Assembly (NCBI GenBank): GCA_963682025.1
Contig: CAVMKG010000261.1
Span: 1-64,000 of the forward strand
Direction: 5' to 3'
From: Cordilura impudica
Lineage: Eukaryota; Arthropoda; Insecta; Diptera; Scathophagidae
Length of the DNA stretch: 64,000 nucleotides
Shown: piece by piece, positions 12,714 to 23,559 of the stretch
How positions within the stretch are numbered: the first letter of the stretch is position 1
Layout: every line of letters starts with the position of its first letter
Notes under the pieces: model-generated
Seen by the model: the letters and a program-made list of their open reading frames with translations, nothing else
Told to the model about the DNA's origin: nothing
Database searches by the model: none
Translations under genes and position numbers: made by a program

Positions 12714-13514
12714 AACAAGTAAGAAAATTATAGTCGGTCCAGACCAACTATGCGATACCCTATACCATGCGTTTAGAGACCCTATCTCTTAGGCCAAACT
12801 AACTGGAAATAGAAAATAAGATAAACCAAATTTGAGTGGGATTTTTATTAATTTTTTTGGCTGCAGATATGAAAAAGTTCATATCGGATGCTATATCTAT
12901 ATGTGCACTAGGCCTCAAATTGGACCGATCCTGATCATGTTTGGTAAGGTCTCTTGTATTTTGCAAAAACACATACAAACAAAATTTGAGAAGAATCAGT
13001 GCAATATTTTTGTTTTTTGATAGATTTAAGTGCAGATCGGGAAGCAGCTCTACATGGGGCCTTTGAGTAAGGGTTGTCCCATAGGGATAATTTTTGGACT
13101 ACTCATTAATGGATGTAATAAACGTATACAAACCCAATTGGAGTAAGAGCTATATGATAATTTGGATCTTATGGCAATTTATGTCGATTTCATAGGGGTC
13201 ATTTGTATGGGGGCTAGGTCTGAACATAGACCGATTTTTACCAATTTCTATAGCGTTCATCCTATGGCCGATAGAAGCTCATATACTAAATTTCATCAAA
13301 ATACATTCATATTTGCGACCTGCAGTCTGATTACAATGTTAACATGGACACACAGACGGACGGACGGACGGACACACGGACGGACATCGTTAAATCGAAT
13401 CAGATAGCGATTCTGATTCGATCGGTATAATAAAAGATGGGTCTAGGTCAAATATTTTTGGTAGTTACAAACAGCAGCACAAAGTCATTATACCCAAATC
13501 ACATAGTGGTATAG
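12714..13514 (+). mobile_element. Interspersed family B, copy B3
   Basis: Well-preserved copy from AACAAGTAAG to CATAGTGGTATAG. It shares subfamily markers with B4 and B7, namely GTCTCTTGTATTTTGC and GAGAAGAATCAGTGC. The GACG tract is expanded and split by ACAC. It is joined with no spacer to the inverted copy B4. Confidence 0.85.
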
Positions 13515-14173
13515 TGGTCCGTCCGTCCGTCTGTGTGTCCATGTAAAGCTTGTAATCCAACTGCAGGTCGCAAATATGAATATATTTTGATGAAATTTGG
13601 TACATAAGCTTTAATAGACCATAGGATGAACGCTATTGAAATTGGTGAAAATCGATCCATGTTCAGACCAAGCCCCCATACAAATGACCCCTATGAAATC
13701 GACTTAAATTGCCATAAGATCCAAATTATCATATAGATTTCCCTCAAATTGGGTTTGTATGTGTTTATTATATCCGTTAATCAGTAGTTCAAAAATAATC
13801 CCTATGGGACCACTCTTAGTCATAGGCCCCATATAGAGCTGCTTCCCGATATTCACTTAAATCTATCAAAAAACAAAAATATTGCACTGATTCTTCTCAA
13901 ATTTTGTTTGTATTTATTTTTGCAAAATACAAGAGACTTTACCACACATGGTCAGGATCGGTCCATTTTTGGGCCTAATCCCCATATAGATATAGCATCC
14001 GATATGAACTTTTTCATATCTGCAGCCAAAAAAATAATTAAAAATCCAACTCAAATTTGGTTTATGCTTATCTTCTATATCCAGTTAGTTGGGCCTGAGA
14101 GATAGGGTCTTTAAACACATGGTATAGGGTATCGTATAGTCGGTCTAGACCGACTATAATTTTCGTACTTGTT
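13515..14173 (-). mobile_element. Interspersed family B, copy B4, inverted and 3'-truncated
   Basis: Begins inside the GTCCGTCCGTCCGTC tract and runs backwards to GTACTTGTT, the family's 5' end. It carries an intact copy of the 24-bp perfect palindrome near the 5' terminus (14135-14158, centred on CTAG). With B3 it forms an inverted repeat with arms of about 660 bp. Confidence 0.85.
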
Positions 14174-14282
14174 AATGTCAATTGTACTGGCTTTAATTGC
14201 GGCCGTAATTCGCTAACGATTTCCAGGTACTCTGGCAGTGGCATATGACTCTGTATTGTTGGTACCACATAAAAAATAGGGC

Positions 14283-15016
14283 CGAAAATTATTGTTGATC
14301 TAGGCCGACTATATGATACCCTATACCATGCGTATAAATATATATATTATGTCCTGTGGTTCCTATTGGAAACAAAGGGCCACAACTAATTAGGTAAGAA
14401 AATAAGCATAAACCAAACTTGAGCAACATTGACATTAATTTTTTTCCTTCGGATATCAGAAAGTTTATATCGGATTCTATACTATAGCATCCGATCTTTC
14501 CATATTTGGTAAGGTCTCTTATTTTTTGCAAAAACATATACAAACCAAATTTGAGAAACATCTGTGCAATATTTTTTTTTTTTTTTTGATAAATTTAAGT
14601 GAAGACTGGAGAATTTCATATACTGTTTATTTTGGACTGCTGATAAATACATGTAATAAACAAACACAAACCCAATTTGACCGCGATCTATATGATAACT
14701 TGGATCATATGGCAATTTAAGTCGATCTCTTAGGGGTCATTTGTATGGGGACTATGTCTGAACATGCACCGATTTCAATAGCGCTCATGTTATTGGTGCT
14801 AGAAGCACATACTAAATTTCATCAAAATATGTTCACATTTGCGACCTGTAGTTTGATTACAAGGTTTACATGGACACACAGACGGACTGACGGACAGACA
14901 GACATCGCTAAATCGACTCAGAAAGTGATTCTGAGTCGATCGGTATAATAAAAGATGGATCTAGATCAAATATTTTTGGTAGTTACAAACATCAGCACAA
15001 AGTCATTACACCCTGA
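14283..15016 (+). mobile_element. Interspersed family B, copy B5, internally deleted
   Basis: Follows the family order but lacks several internal blocks, and the 3' end stops after GTCATTACACCCTGA. The GACG tract and the GATTCTGAGTCGATCGG motif are present. A 110-base unassigned stretch separates it from B4. Confidence 0.75.
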
Positions 15017-16885
15017 AAAAATTAAGATTTTTGCTATTTTGTTCTTGTTATTTTTGTTATTAAAAATTTTGTAATATGTGTATGGTAGCTTTAATTGTTG
15101 CTTTTGTTGTCGTCGTTGTGCCTACAGCATTTGCTTAATGCTAACACCCACTGCATTAGAAAGTATTTCTTGTTGGGTTTTTATAAATAACTTAGAGATC
15201 TTAGTAGTCTTTTCACTGTAATAATAGAAAAATATTGCAATTTGGGAGTTAATTCTTTTTATGAAAAACCCATCATTGGTTTTTTATACAAAACAGCAAA
15301 TAAGAGCTTATAATAAATACTGGCAAAAAAAAAGAAAAACAATTAACTTTAAATTTAATATTGAGTTTAAGACGCAAGGATTAGGCACAGCCATATTAAA
15401 CTAAATTTAAGTGGCATGAAATATATTTTAGTAATTTTTGATAACGCAAAAGTTATTTCCTTCATCCTGAATCTGTTTATGATCAAGCAATGTTGGAACT
15501 TAAACTATTTTCCAAAATCATCACAATTTTGAGACGCATCATATAAACATCCTAGCGCGACTTTAACAGTCTTAATTGTTTCTCTTTAATTCGATTACAA
15601 TTTTTTTCGAAGTTGAACGCAATGGTAAATTTTGCAACCATTTTGGCTGTTTTATGAAGAAGTTAACAAATAAATATTTCTAGATAATCTCCATCTGAAA
15701 GCTTTTTCAAACTGTATCTTAATCGGTGTCGCACCTGAGTATCACGTAAACTTACGGCTCAACATTTATCAGATTCTGTAAGAAAGCTTTCCCTAGTTTC
15801 ATATATATTATCACTTATTGGCAAAAGACTTTATTCAGCTTTAGACTTATGAGAAAATTACAAAATTATTTATTTTTTTTTTCCCCGTTCTACTATGTAC
15901 TTTCAATTCTACTTCTGCAATTCGTAGATAAAAATATTCATTAGCAATAAATATTAAACTTAAAAAAAAGGTTGTATGTATTAGAATGCTAATTTCAAAA
16001 ACATTGTTTTGACTCTAAAATTTGTTTGTTATGCTTTTACAATGTCTGAGTGAAATGTTGAAAACAAAATTTTTGCTGTTGACAAATTCTTTTATTTTAA
16101 TAGTTAACCTGGGTGAAGAAAGTTGCTGGATATTACATTCTCTGAATGTTAAGATAGGCAGCTTATGATAAAAAGAATTTATGTTTCTTTAATTTTATCA
16201 TATTAGTGAGAAATTTGCCAGCAAATTCGGATCAAATAATATGGCCATTGTGGATTTCAATTTATTTTATTAAATTTTTTTAAGTTCCCAAAATTCAGGG
16301 AAGATTTTAATTAAATAGATAATATAGTATTTTTTATTTATATTGTTTATTTATATTGTCATAAAGTATCGAGGATAGTGTTAGTAGCAAGATTTTTTCT
16401 TTTCTTATTAAAATATAGTCGAGCCTGAGGTCGTTGGTTTTAAATTTTTAATTTATTTGGATATTTCCGGACCATAATTAGCAGTTTCAATAAACAAAAA
16501 CACAAAAAGAAGGATCATATATAATGTTAAATAAATTATGAAAAAAAAAAAAAAATTACGAAAAAATATAAACATTTTAATATTGTTAAAAAATACCCCA
16601 CCGCTTAGGCTGTCAGCTCTTCGTTGTCATTAGAGCAACTGATTTCTAATTGTCTGCTCGTTTTGCATATTAAATGTCTGTATGCATGTGCGTTGTAATT
16701 GATTCGTATATTGATGATGTGCAGCATCTCTAGAGTCATTCTCTTTTTGTATGCATTTTCTGCTTGCAGTATACGAACGTTGTCAAAGTCTGGTGAGTGA
16801 GAGTTATCTGCACAGTGGGACGAAAGTGCAGTTTGGTGTGAATTTTTAGTGTTGCGTTTTCTTAAATTTGATTTGGGTCCGCTGA
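15017..16885. other. AT-rich sequence without a recognised gene
   Basis: No credible open frame. From about 16610 the composition becomes less AT-biased (AGTGAGAGTTATCTGCACAG and similar), which could be untranslated sequence of a mobile element. No terminal repeats were found to confirm that. Confidence 0.4.
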
Positions 16886-16935
16886 GCCTCGTTTTTAAAG
16901 TGCTTTTTTTAGTTCCGACACTTTAAAAACGAGGC
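16886..16935. repeat. Perfect 17-bp stem hairpin
   Basis: GCCTCGTTTTTAAAGTG at 16886-16902 pairs perfectly with CACTTTAAAAACGAGGC at 16919-16935 across a 16-base loop. No run of T immediately follows, and no gene partner is known. Confidence 0.85.
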
Positions 16936-17155
16936 CGAAAAAGTGTCATAAAAATCAAGTCAACATATTTTTTTTATTGAATCATAAAATACCCAGGATA
17001 GAGTTAGTTATGGAACAATACATAGAGCAAATGTTGTTAATGGCTTTTCTGGTACCTACGCACTCCTTTATTGAAATTAACCTTGATGATTCAATTTCCT
17101 TTTTCAGCACTGAATTTCCTTCCTCAGTGCAGGGGTGGTAGTTTGCTTGTCAACT

Positions 17156-17338
17156 TAGACCTTTCTTAGTGTCTGAGTAATTTTGTTTCTGCTTGACTCT
17201 AAAAAATCCGAATTCTATATATGATTCTAATAGAGCTGTCTATACTTCTGATAGTTGGGTTCGCAGCTTATGTTTCAAGACTTTATGACGCACTTTATCG
17301 AATGCCTGATCCACATTATAAAAAAATGGTAGCAGAAA
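17156..17338 (-). pseudogene. Jockey-clade reverse transcriptase fragment
   Basis: The minus-strand frame reads YNVDQAFDKVRHKVLKHKL, an in-frame stop, then LLESYIEFGFFRVKQKQNYS. This fits the A box of jockey-clade non-LTR reverse transcriptases (D..AFD.V.H..L..KL) followed by the LKSYL..R.F.VKQ segment. Only about 60 codons survive and one is a stop. The upstream part is cut at about 17345, where a hAT-like remnant begins. It is a different subfamily from the retrotransposon at 18.1-21.3 kb. Known family knowledge gives the clade; the break points are seen directly. Confidence 0.7.
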
Positions 17339-17358
17339 CCTTTCTCTGTTCTTCTATA

Positions 17359-17659
17359 GCACCCATGGCCAAACTTTTCTACTGTCGGGCCATTATCTAA
17401 TTAAAAAATTACTCGAGGGCCAAAAATATTTTTTCTGAAAAACTGAAATAAAGTTAATCTAAATTTGTAGTACCAAAATAGTAAAATGTAATTAGAAAAT
17501 CTTTATTTAATGCAATAAATGTAGTTGTTTACAATTAGTACCAAATTTATCAATATCTCGATCGAAATTACTTGCTGAAATTCGTAGTATTGCATACAGA
17601 TGTTCATCACTTATCCCAGATCGCAATGGACTTTTATTTTGGTTGATCCAAATATAACC
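17359..17659 (-). pseudogene. C-terminal remnant of a hAT-type transposase with its 3' end
   Basis: An open minus-strand frame from 17659 to the stop at 17507 reads SPLRSGISDEHLYAILRIS and continues to the terminator. It resembles the C-terminal R..LSDEHL...LRI segment of hAT-derived transposases of the GTF2I-repeat/EPM2AIP1-like group. Downstream on the same strand is a GGCCCTCGAG and AATGGCCCGACAG stretch ending in GTTTGGCCATGGGTGCT, typical of the non-coding end of such elements. The opposite end was not found, so this is a truncated copy. Moderate confidence, based on recalled family patterns. Confidence 0.5.
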
Positions 17660-18089
17660 AATTTTTTTTTTGCCAGATTTCGAATATTAAAGTATTTTTC
17701 CTTATTTAGAAGACGATAAAAATTTATAAGTTGCCCGTTTAATGATTAAATAAATCTTGCATAGACGTATCACATTGAAAATCAATTATATCCAGCTGAA
17801 TATCACTTTAAACATCGACATTAGTAGCAAATGGATTGCGAATAATTGACAAATCGTTTTCAATTAACTGCAAACAATTGATGATGAAGGTGATAATGAT
17901 GTTATAATTAATAAGCAAATTAAAACACTATTTTAAAGTGTAAAATTATTCAAATTCATGATTTGTGTAACCAGCTTAAAATCACAAACTATTCTATATG
18001 TAAAATATCCATTGGTCTAAAAGTATTTTGCCCTAGTTAAGATGACTTCAATTTGGTATGTAACGAACTGAATTCTAAATTTGATTTTT

Positions 18090-18794
18090 TTTACATATGG
18101 CACGAAAGATGATAGACCTTATAAAGCTGTTTTACTTGGTCTTGAAAAGTCTGAACCGTTAGTAATCAAAGGCAAATTAATCAGTATGGAACTATCCTGC
18201 TCAGACGTTAAGCTTGTTACCAAAGCAGCAGGTACACGTAATTAATAGTGTATTTATATCATTTATTTTCAAAGGAAATAGATCACGATTAGGGAGCTGT
18301 CACAAAATTACTCCGTAATCGAATATGTAAAAGTGAAATGGGACTATCAAAGGCATAGGCTGAGATACAGCTCAAGTTGTTGCATTGTTAGATCATTCTG
18401 CGCAAATTGTGCTGAAAACCACAAAACAACAGAATGTAAGTCCGATGTAATTTTATGTGTCAACTGTAATGGAAATCACAAATCTCTATCCCAACAAATC
18501 AGACAACGAGCGCAACCCAGGAATTTGCGAAGCCGTCAACATTACACCAATACCATTTATTCCAACAGTAACAATGAAAACTATAACAAAGATTTTCCGA
18601 ATATTTTGAATCAAAATAATTCTAACAATAACCATGATTGGCATCAACAACAAAAGAGTAACAGCAATCTATTTTCTTTAGAAGAAATAAAAAATCTAAC
18701 TATAAAGCTGATTTCAAAACTTAGATCCTGTAAATCTAAGGCAGACAAATTTAAAGTTATTACTTCACTGGCTGGCAAATTTCTTTATAAATGA
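18090..18794 (+). pseudogene. ORF1 (gag-like) of the jockey-like retrotransposon
   Basis: First piece (about 18090-18245) reads YGTKDDRPYKAVLLGLEKSE, like the region before the zinc knuckles in jockey-clade Gag. A gap with stops follows. An open frame of 153 codons (18333-18794) then has VKWDYQRHR-type sequence just upstream in frame, and CCHC-like knuckles CANCAENHKTTEC and CVNCNGNHK. The first knuckle expected before these is degraded. The C-terminal third is rich in N, Q and S. Gag packages the retrotransposon RNA. The last codons overlap the ORF2 start in an ATGA at 18791-18794. Not functional because of the internal stops. Confidence 0.75.
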
Positions 18795-20453
18795 ATACAA
18801 GTTTATGTATAGTATCATTGAATGCTAGGCGTTCGTAACAAAAAAGAAGAGCGTTTTAATTTTTTATCTAAGAGTAACATCTATATTTGCCTTATCCCTG
18901 AAACCTGGCTTAAAAACAATATTTCAATAAAACATAATTATTTCTATTGCTGCAGATGTGATCACGGAAAAATATGGAAGACACTCTATTGCCACCGCTG
19001 CAAACTGTTTTTATTGAAAATATCGGAGGCAAATGGTAATTATTTAAGTAAATATTCATGTTCCAGGTGGTGCTGCTGGTAATAATAATGTTAAAAAAGA
19101 ACATTTCAAATCGGATCTTCATAAATTATCACGACGAAATAAGAGATTTTTACTAGGTTGTGATTTTAACAGCGGACACAGTTTCTGGGGGGTGTCAAAG
19201 ATCGAACTGTTGAGGGAAATCTATTATATGAAAATGCCGATTCCGATAACTTTCTAATTCTTTTTCCTAGCGACCATTCCTATATCCCTTCGGACCCACG
19301 AAGACAAGCTTCTACGCTTGATTTTTTGTAACGAACGACTTGGGCTCTGATCGTCTTCCCATCAAATTAAGTTTAAACCATGAATTCAGCTATGTTCATA
19401 GGTCTTATTTCGATTTTAAAAGAGCAAATTGGGCTAAATATTCCACTTATATAAGAAGAAATCTACCAGTTACAAATTAGGATAAAAATTACAGCTGTGC
19501 GCAAATAGAATCTATGATCTGAATATTTAATTAACCAAAGTGTACCCTGTAGAGTAGCAGCTCCCAACCGCCAAACCCTACCACAACATATAAAGCACTT
19601 GATAGAAATAAGGGATGTTTACAGAAGAAATTGGAAACGTTTTCGGAATCCAACTGGTTTTATATATACAAAACAATATAATCATCGCATATCGGTGGCA
19701 CTAATGGAATAGAAGAATATTACATGGAATAATATGCTTGCTATACTTGAAAAAGAATCTCCTCCTTTTAAGATTATTTCTAAAATACTAAAGAAAAAAT
19801 CCATTAATATACCAATTTTAAAGTATAATAATAACGTTTACCGTACTCACCTAGATAAATGTGAAATTTTAGGCCAGATTTTTACTGTAATTCGTGCAAT
19901 CTAATCAAATCTTAGTGCTTCGTCAACAGTTTCTCTTGTTGATGGCGCCGTAGCCAATCTGGAATTAATCGAATCGGACCCATAATATACTTCCATCACA
20001 ACAATTTTGACTCCCTAGGCAACATAAAATACATTTCAGCCTCTTGTTTGCATACGGAATTTAATAAATACAAATTTAGAAAATGGAAAGTCAACGGTTA
20101 TGGTATTGATAGATATTAAAGCCGCTTTCGATTCGGTTTGTCACAATGGACTGAAATTTTAAATGATGAATTATAATTTCTTAATTCAATTAATCTAAAT
20201 GGTGCATAGTTTTTTTTATCAAATCGCTTTCTCGAAGTCCATATTGGATCTGTACACGCCGCATCGACAGTAATCTACGCAGGTTGCCCAGAGGGCTCAT
20301 GTATTTCATCAATATTACATAATGTATACACAGCAGATTTCCCATCACTAAATGGTTATGCTACACCATTTTTTGCAAACGATACTGCCATCCTCTGCTC
20401 AGGTATATTGTCAGCCGATATTATTTCAAACCTCCAATTCGCAATAACTGAAA
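18791..20453 (+). pseudogene. ORF2 (endonuclease + reverse transcriptase), 5' part
   Basis: Starts ATGAATACAAGT at 18791, reading MNTSLCIVSLNARRS then a stop. After frame changes come ICLIPETWLKNN (catalytic E), GCDFNSGHSFWG (catalytic D and N), STLDF and SDRLPIKLSL, where the usual SDH is SDR. These are the endonuclease motifs in order (18791-19380). The reverse transcriptase shows IDIKAAFDSV (about 20108), GCPEGS (about 20283) and FANDTAILCSG (about 20377), where the usual (F/Y)ADD has an N for the first D. At least a dozen stops or shifts lie between. It ends at the Helitron insertion and resumes at 20811. Confidence 0.8.
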
Positions 20454-20810
20454 CTAGCAGATTCCAGCACTCGAAATTCGAGTACAAATTCTAAGAAATT
20501 TTATTTTTCCATTTAATAAAGACCCTAAAGGTATGCTTTAAATTAAGAAAACAAACTCAACACATTAATACAAACACATTAACAAATTTAATAAACACAG
20601 ACATAGCATTGTATAATTTTATGTATGTGTTAGTAGCAACTTTAAACGATCATAACTCCAAAAAAATATTCCAGGCGATGAAAATCTGTAAATCTGGGTA
20701 ATAGCTAAAAAGAAGTACCTTTCAAATGATAAATTTTTTGTCAAAATCGGGGTAAAACTGTGAAACTTACATCAGTCACAAGAAATCGCCTTGCCTATTA
20801 ATATCATAGA
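20454..20810 (-). mobile_element. Helitron-like element H4, nested in the retrotransposon
   Basis: Complete on the minus strand: TCTATGATATTAATAGGC start (at 20810) and GGAATCTGCTAG end (at 20454), with the hairpin CTCGAATTTCGAG just before it. Flanking bases are A and T in element orientation. Removing it rejoins the reverse transcriptase frame as AITE + ILDYFTK, so it inserted cleanly at an AT dinucleotide. It belongs to the subfamily with the extra block found also in H13 and H14. Confidence 0.9.
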
Positions 20811-21330
20811 TTCTTGATTATTTCACAAAATGATCTACTACAATCTACTTTTCCAGACGACGAAAGGTATGCTATTTACCACAACATCTCATTCATTATA
20901 ACAGCAACTTGATCAATTGGACAAACAAAGTTAAACCCTAGGTGTCATACTAGGTTGCAAATTAAAATTTAAAGATCATATCACTTGCACTATCAACAAA
21001 ATTAGCTGCATTATAAGAATATTGTATCCCTTAATAAATAAAAACTCTAAAGTCGATATTGGAAATAAAACTCGTATATTTAAATCAATATTGCACTCAA
21101 TTATGTCTACGGCTGCGCAATGCCATATTAGAAAATATAAATAGCAAAAAATAAACTGTTCTGCTCAACGATTACACAATCTAGCTAACTTCGACTTGTA
21201 AATATCCGCATACAAAAACTTGCATCAACTTTTTTCAACAGTTGTAGCAATTCTGTGTATATTCATATTAATGAGCTGGTCTCAACGTAATTTTACTCTC
21301 TAAGCTTAAGTCTACTTTTATTAGATTCCA
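20811..21330 (+). pseudogene. ORF2 of the jockey-like element, 3' part
   Basis: Continues ILDYFTK after the Helitron. About 20925-21110 reads VKPLGVILGCKLKFKDHI and then RILYPLINKNSK, matching the YLGV.LD.KL.F..HI box and the following thumb region of jockey-clade reverse transcriptases. Stops and shifts interrupt it. Beyond about 21330 nothing can be assigned. Confidence 0.75.
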
Positions 21331-21767
21331 AAAAAAAAGTTTTTTTTTGATAATTTTATCCTTCCTTGCAAATATTACAAGCAGAAAAGGAAATTTTATC
21401 CTAAACTCTTTAAAACATTGTAAAAAAATATAAAAAACTATCTGCAATTTTCATGAATCATTTAAGTCCATTTTTCAATAAAAGGACCCATTGAAATTGC
21501 AGTTATAAAGTTAAAATATTCTACGAAAAAATGCCTCTTCAAATTGTGTTGCAGACATCCGAAAGCAGTATTTAGATCGGAATAAATTTTAAACTAAGTT
21601 TTATTGGCCAAAAAATAAAGAAATTAAAATTTAAAACTGACGTAAAACTTTACTGCACCCACACAGAACCAAACCCTTTGGGCGTTATACTAGACTAACC
21701 TAGTACATTCATTTGGCGTTGGAATTATTCACCCCCCCCGCCAGTGAATACAGTGTTATTGGCGTTC
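21331..21767. other. AT-rich sequence, unassigned
   Basis: May include the tail of the retrotransposon. A run of C at 21732-21739 stands out. No coding region seen. Confidence 0.35.
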
Positions 21768-22060
21768 TCAACCAAGCTGAAATTGTGTAGTTAGTTTTTG
21801 TATCTCTTCTATAATATCTAAAATATTAACCGAATCTGTATAGTTTTCAAGCTTTTGCTTCAAATCATCCCAATCAGTAGCTTCATCATGATCTTGTTCG
21901 ATATACCAGCATCCACTTTTTGATGTTCAATAATCCATTCAACTAAATCTCTCCGCTGTACATGGTCATTGGGTTTTAGTGATTGTGTCAATTGAACGTT
22001 ATAAGCATGAAAACTCAGATCTTCCGTGAGTGAGTATTTGAAACTTGTAATTCTTGCTTG
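21768..22060 (-). pseudogene. Possible IS630/Tc-mariner-type transposase remnant
   Basis: Two short minus-strand frames overlap. The first (22060-21860) reads LSFHAYNVQLTQSLKPNDH and then QRRDLVEWIIEHQ. It resembles the Y..QL.QEL.P.DH..R..FA.W segment between the helix-turn-helix and catalytic domains of IS630-like transposases common in insects. The second (21887-21768), DEATDWDDLKQKLENY followed by about 24 more codons to a stop, is in another frame and was not recognised. No terminal repeats were located. Moderate to low confidence. Confidence 0.45.
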
Positions 22061-23215
22061 AAAATATTATGTGCTCTGATCTGGGTCATATGCTCTTCTA
22101 CTTTCTTAACACAGGTTAAAGTTAGTTTTTATCCTGCTCAAAGAATTCTAAAACATAAAAGATTTACAACAGAACTACAAAGAAAAAACATTCAAGTGAT
22201 GTAACAGCAAAATGAAAAGAGGTGATGAAAAGTGCATATAAATTGTTTTATTTTTCTTATGGACATTGTAGTTCCATACTAAGTGTTAATACAAACCTAT
22301 ACATACATGCTAGAACTTGACTTGTTCAAATACATATGTCTATATATGCATAGAAGGACATACACACAACGACATTGTTATCCAATTTGTCATAAATCTA
22401 TAGTTATATATAAATATCAAACAAGTCTTACTGTACGTGCATATAAACATAAACATAAACATGTTGCAAGTTATGGCTTAAAATGTATAAAACTTATACA
22501 AAGAAATACACAAAGTAGTGAGAGTTAATGTGTGTGTGTGTGTGTGTGTGTTTGCTTGTGAGTAAAACTATTGATGACTGCAATTTATTTTCTGCATGAA
22601 TTTATTTGTTTGTTTCTTTTTATATTCGATTATTTGTAGCATGCTCGCATGCAGTAGTCTTATGTTTAGCAATACATATATATGTATGTATGTATGTATA
22701 TTTGTATGTATTTGTGTCATATGTCATAAATTTTACAAAAATTTCATTTTTTTTATGTATTTTCTTTAATTTTTTTTAACACCACTTATAAAATCATCCA
22801 TAAACCATGAAGCATGATGATAAAGCTTTCTTTCCTTCTTCTTTTGTTAAAAATTTTTATGGTTGAAGAGGTTTTTTTCGTATCTTTTCTTGGGTAATTT
22901 TAATAAATTTATGATTTGAAAATTGTAAATTTTTTGACATACATTGCAAAGGATCAGTGAAATTACCCGTATTAAATCTGCTTACGTCAAATCATCATGA
23001 TGTTTATCGACAATATAATTTATTCTCAAGCAAAATAGCACAACTACAATAAATGGCAGTAGGCAATTGCTTTACTGTTAGAATGTGGTGATAAAGATGC
23101 AAAATATAAGGCACTAGAAGTTATTTTTTAAGCTGAGCAATCTTAGAGTGAAAAGAGCCAAAAAAAAACCAAGAAACAAAATTTTGCTTAATTTTATTAA
23201 TTTCAGGTATTTAGT
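22061..23215. other. Intergenic stretch with microsatellites
   Basis: Holds a (TG)n tract at about 22529-22553 and an ATGT/TATG-rich stretch at 22672-22710. Open frames here follow low-complexity sequence. No gene recognised. Confidence 0.5.
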
Positions 23216-23559
23216 TTCGAAAAAGTTCATAACTGATGTTATTTTTATATGGAGACCCGATCAAAAACGCAACGATTATGGCCATATTTAGTAAAGTCAC
23301 TTACTTTTCTCAACACCATCTATAAACAATATTTAAAAAATATCTGTATAATATTTTTTGATTTGTGATTGATTTAAACAAAGATGGGGAATCAGCTTTA
23401 TATTGGGACTATGACCAAAAATGGTCCTACAAGGTTTATTTTTTCAATACTGATTGGTGGGTATACACGGAAGAGTGGACGGACTTCATTAACACAACTC
23501 AAAAAGTGACTGGGTATAATAAAAGGTGGGTAGTTATAAAGATGACATAAAGCAAGTAA
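23216..23559 (+). mobile_element. Interspersed family B, copy B6, heavily deleted
   Basis: Recognisable family blocks: TCGAAAAAGTTCATA, TATATGGAGACCCGATC, AGTAAAGTCACTTA, AAAGATGGGGAATCAGCT, GTGACTGGGTATAATAAAAG. The ends and several internal blocks are gone. B7 follows directly. Confidence 0.7.

Larger units (their letters stand above)
18090..21330 (+). mobile_element. Jockey-like non-LTR retrotransposon, decayed, with nested Helitron
   Basis: Carries in order gag (ORF1) remnants, an apurinic-type endonuclease and a reverse transcriptase, all on the plus strand and all broken by stops and shifts. A Helitron (H4, 20454-20810) splits the reverse transcriptase region. The 5' and 3' ends of the element were not defined: no poly(A) or target duplication was found. 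The right limit is where recognisable reverse-transcriptase-like sequence fades. Confidence 0.85.

Noticed and set aside
12832..13020. Recurring 62-66 codon frames in family B copies (also near 8272, 10702 and 23679)
   Set aside because: The frames recur because the DNA is repeated. They lie between stops, end in different places in different copies, and show no known domain. Two-strand openness is also common there. Treated as fortuitous.
22283..22528. 81-codon frame near the (TG)n tract
   Set aside because: Y/H/K-rich low-complexity translation of ACATA/TATG repeats, with no recognisable similarity.
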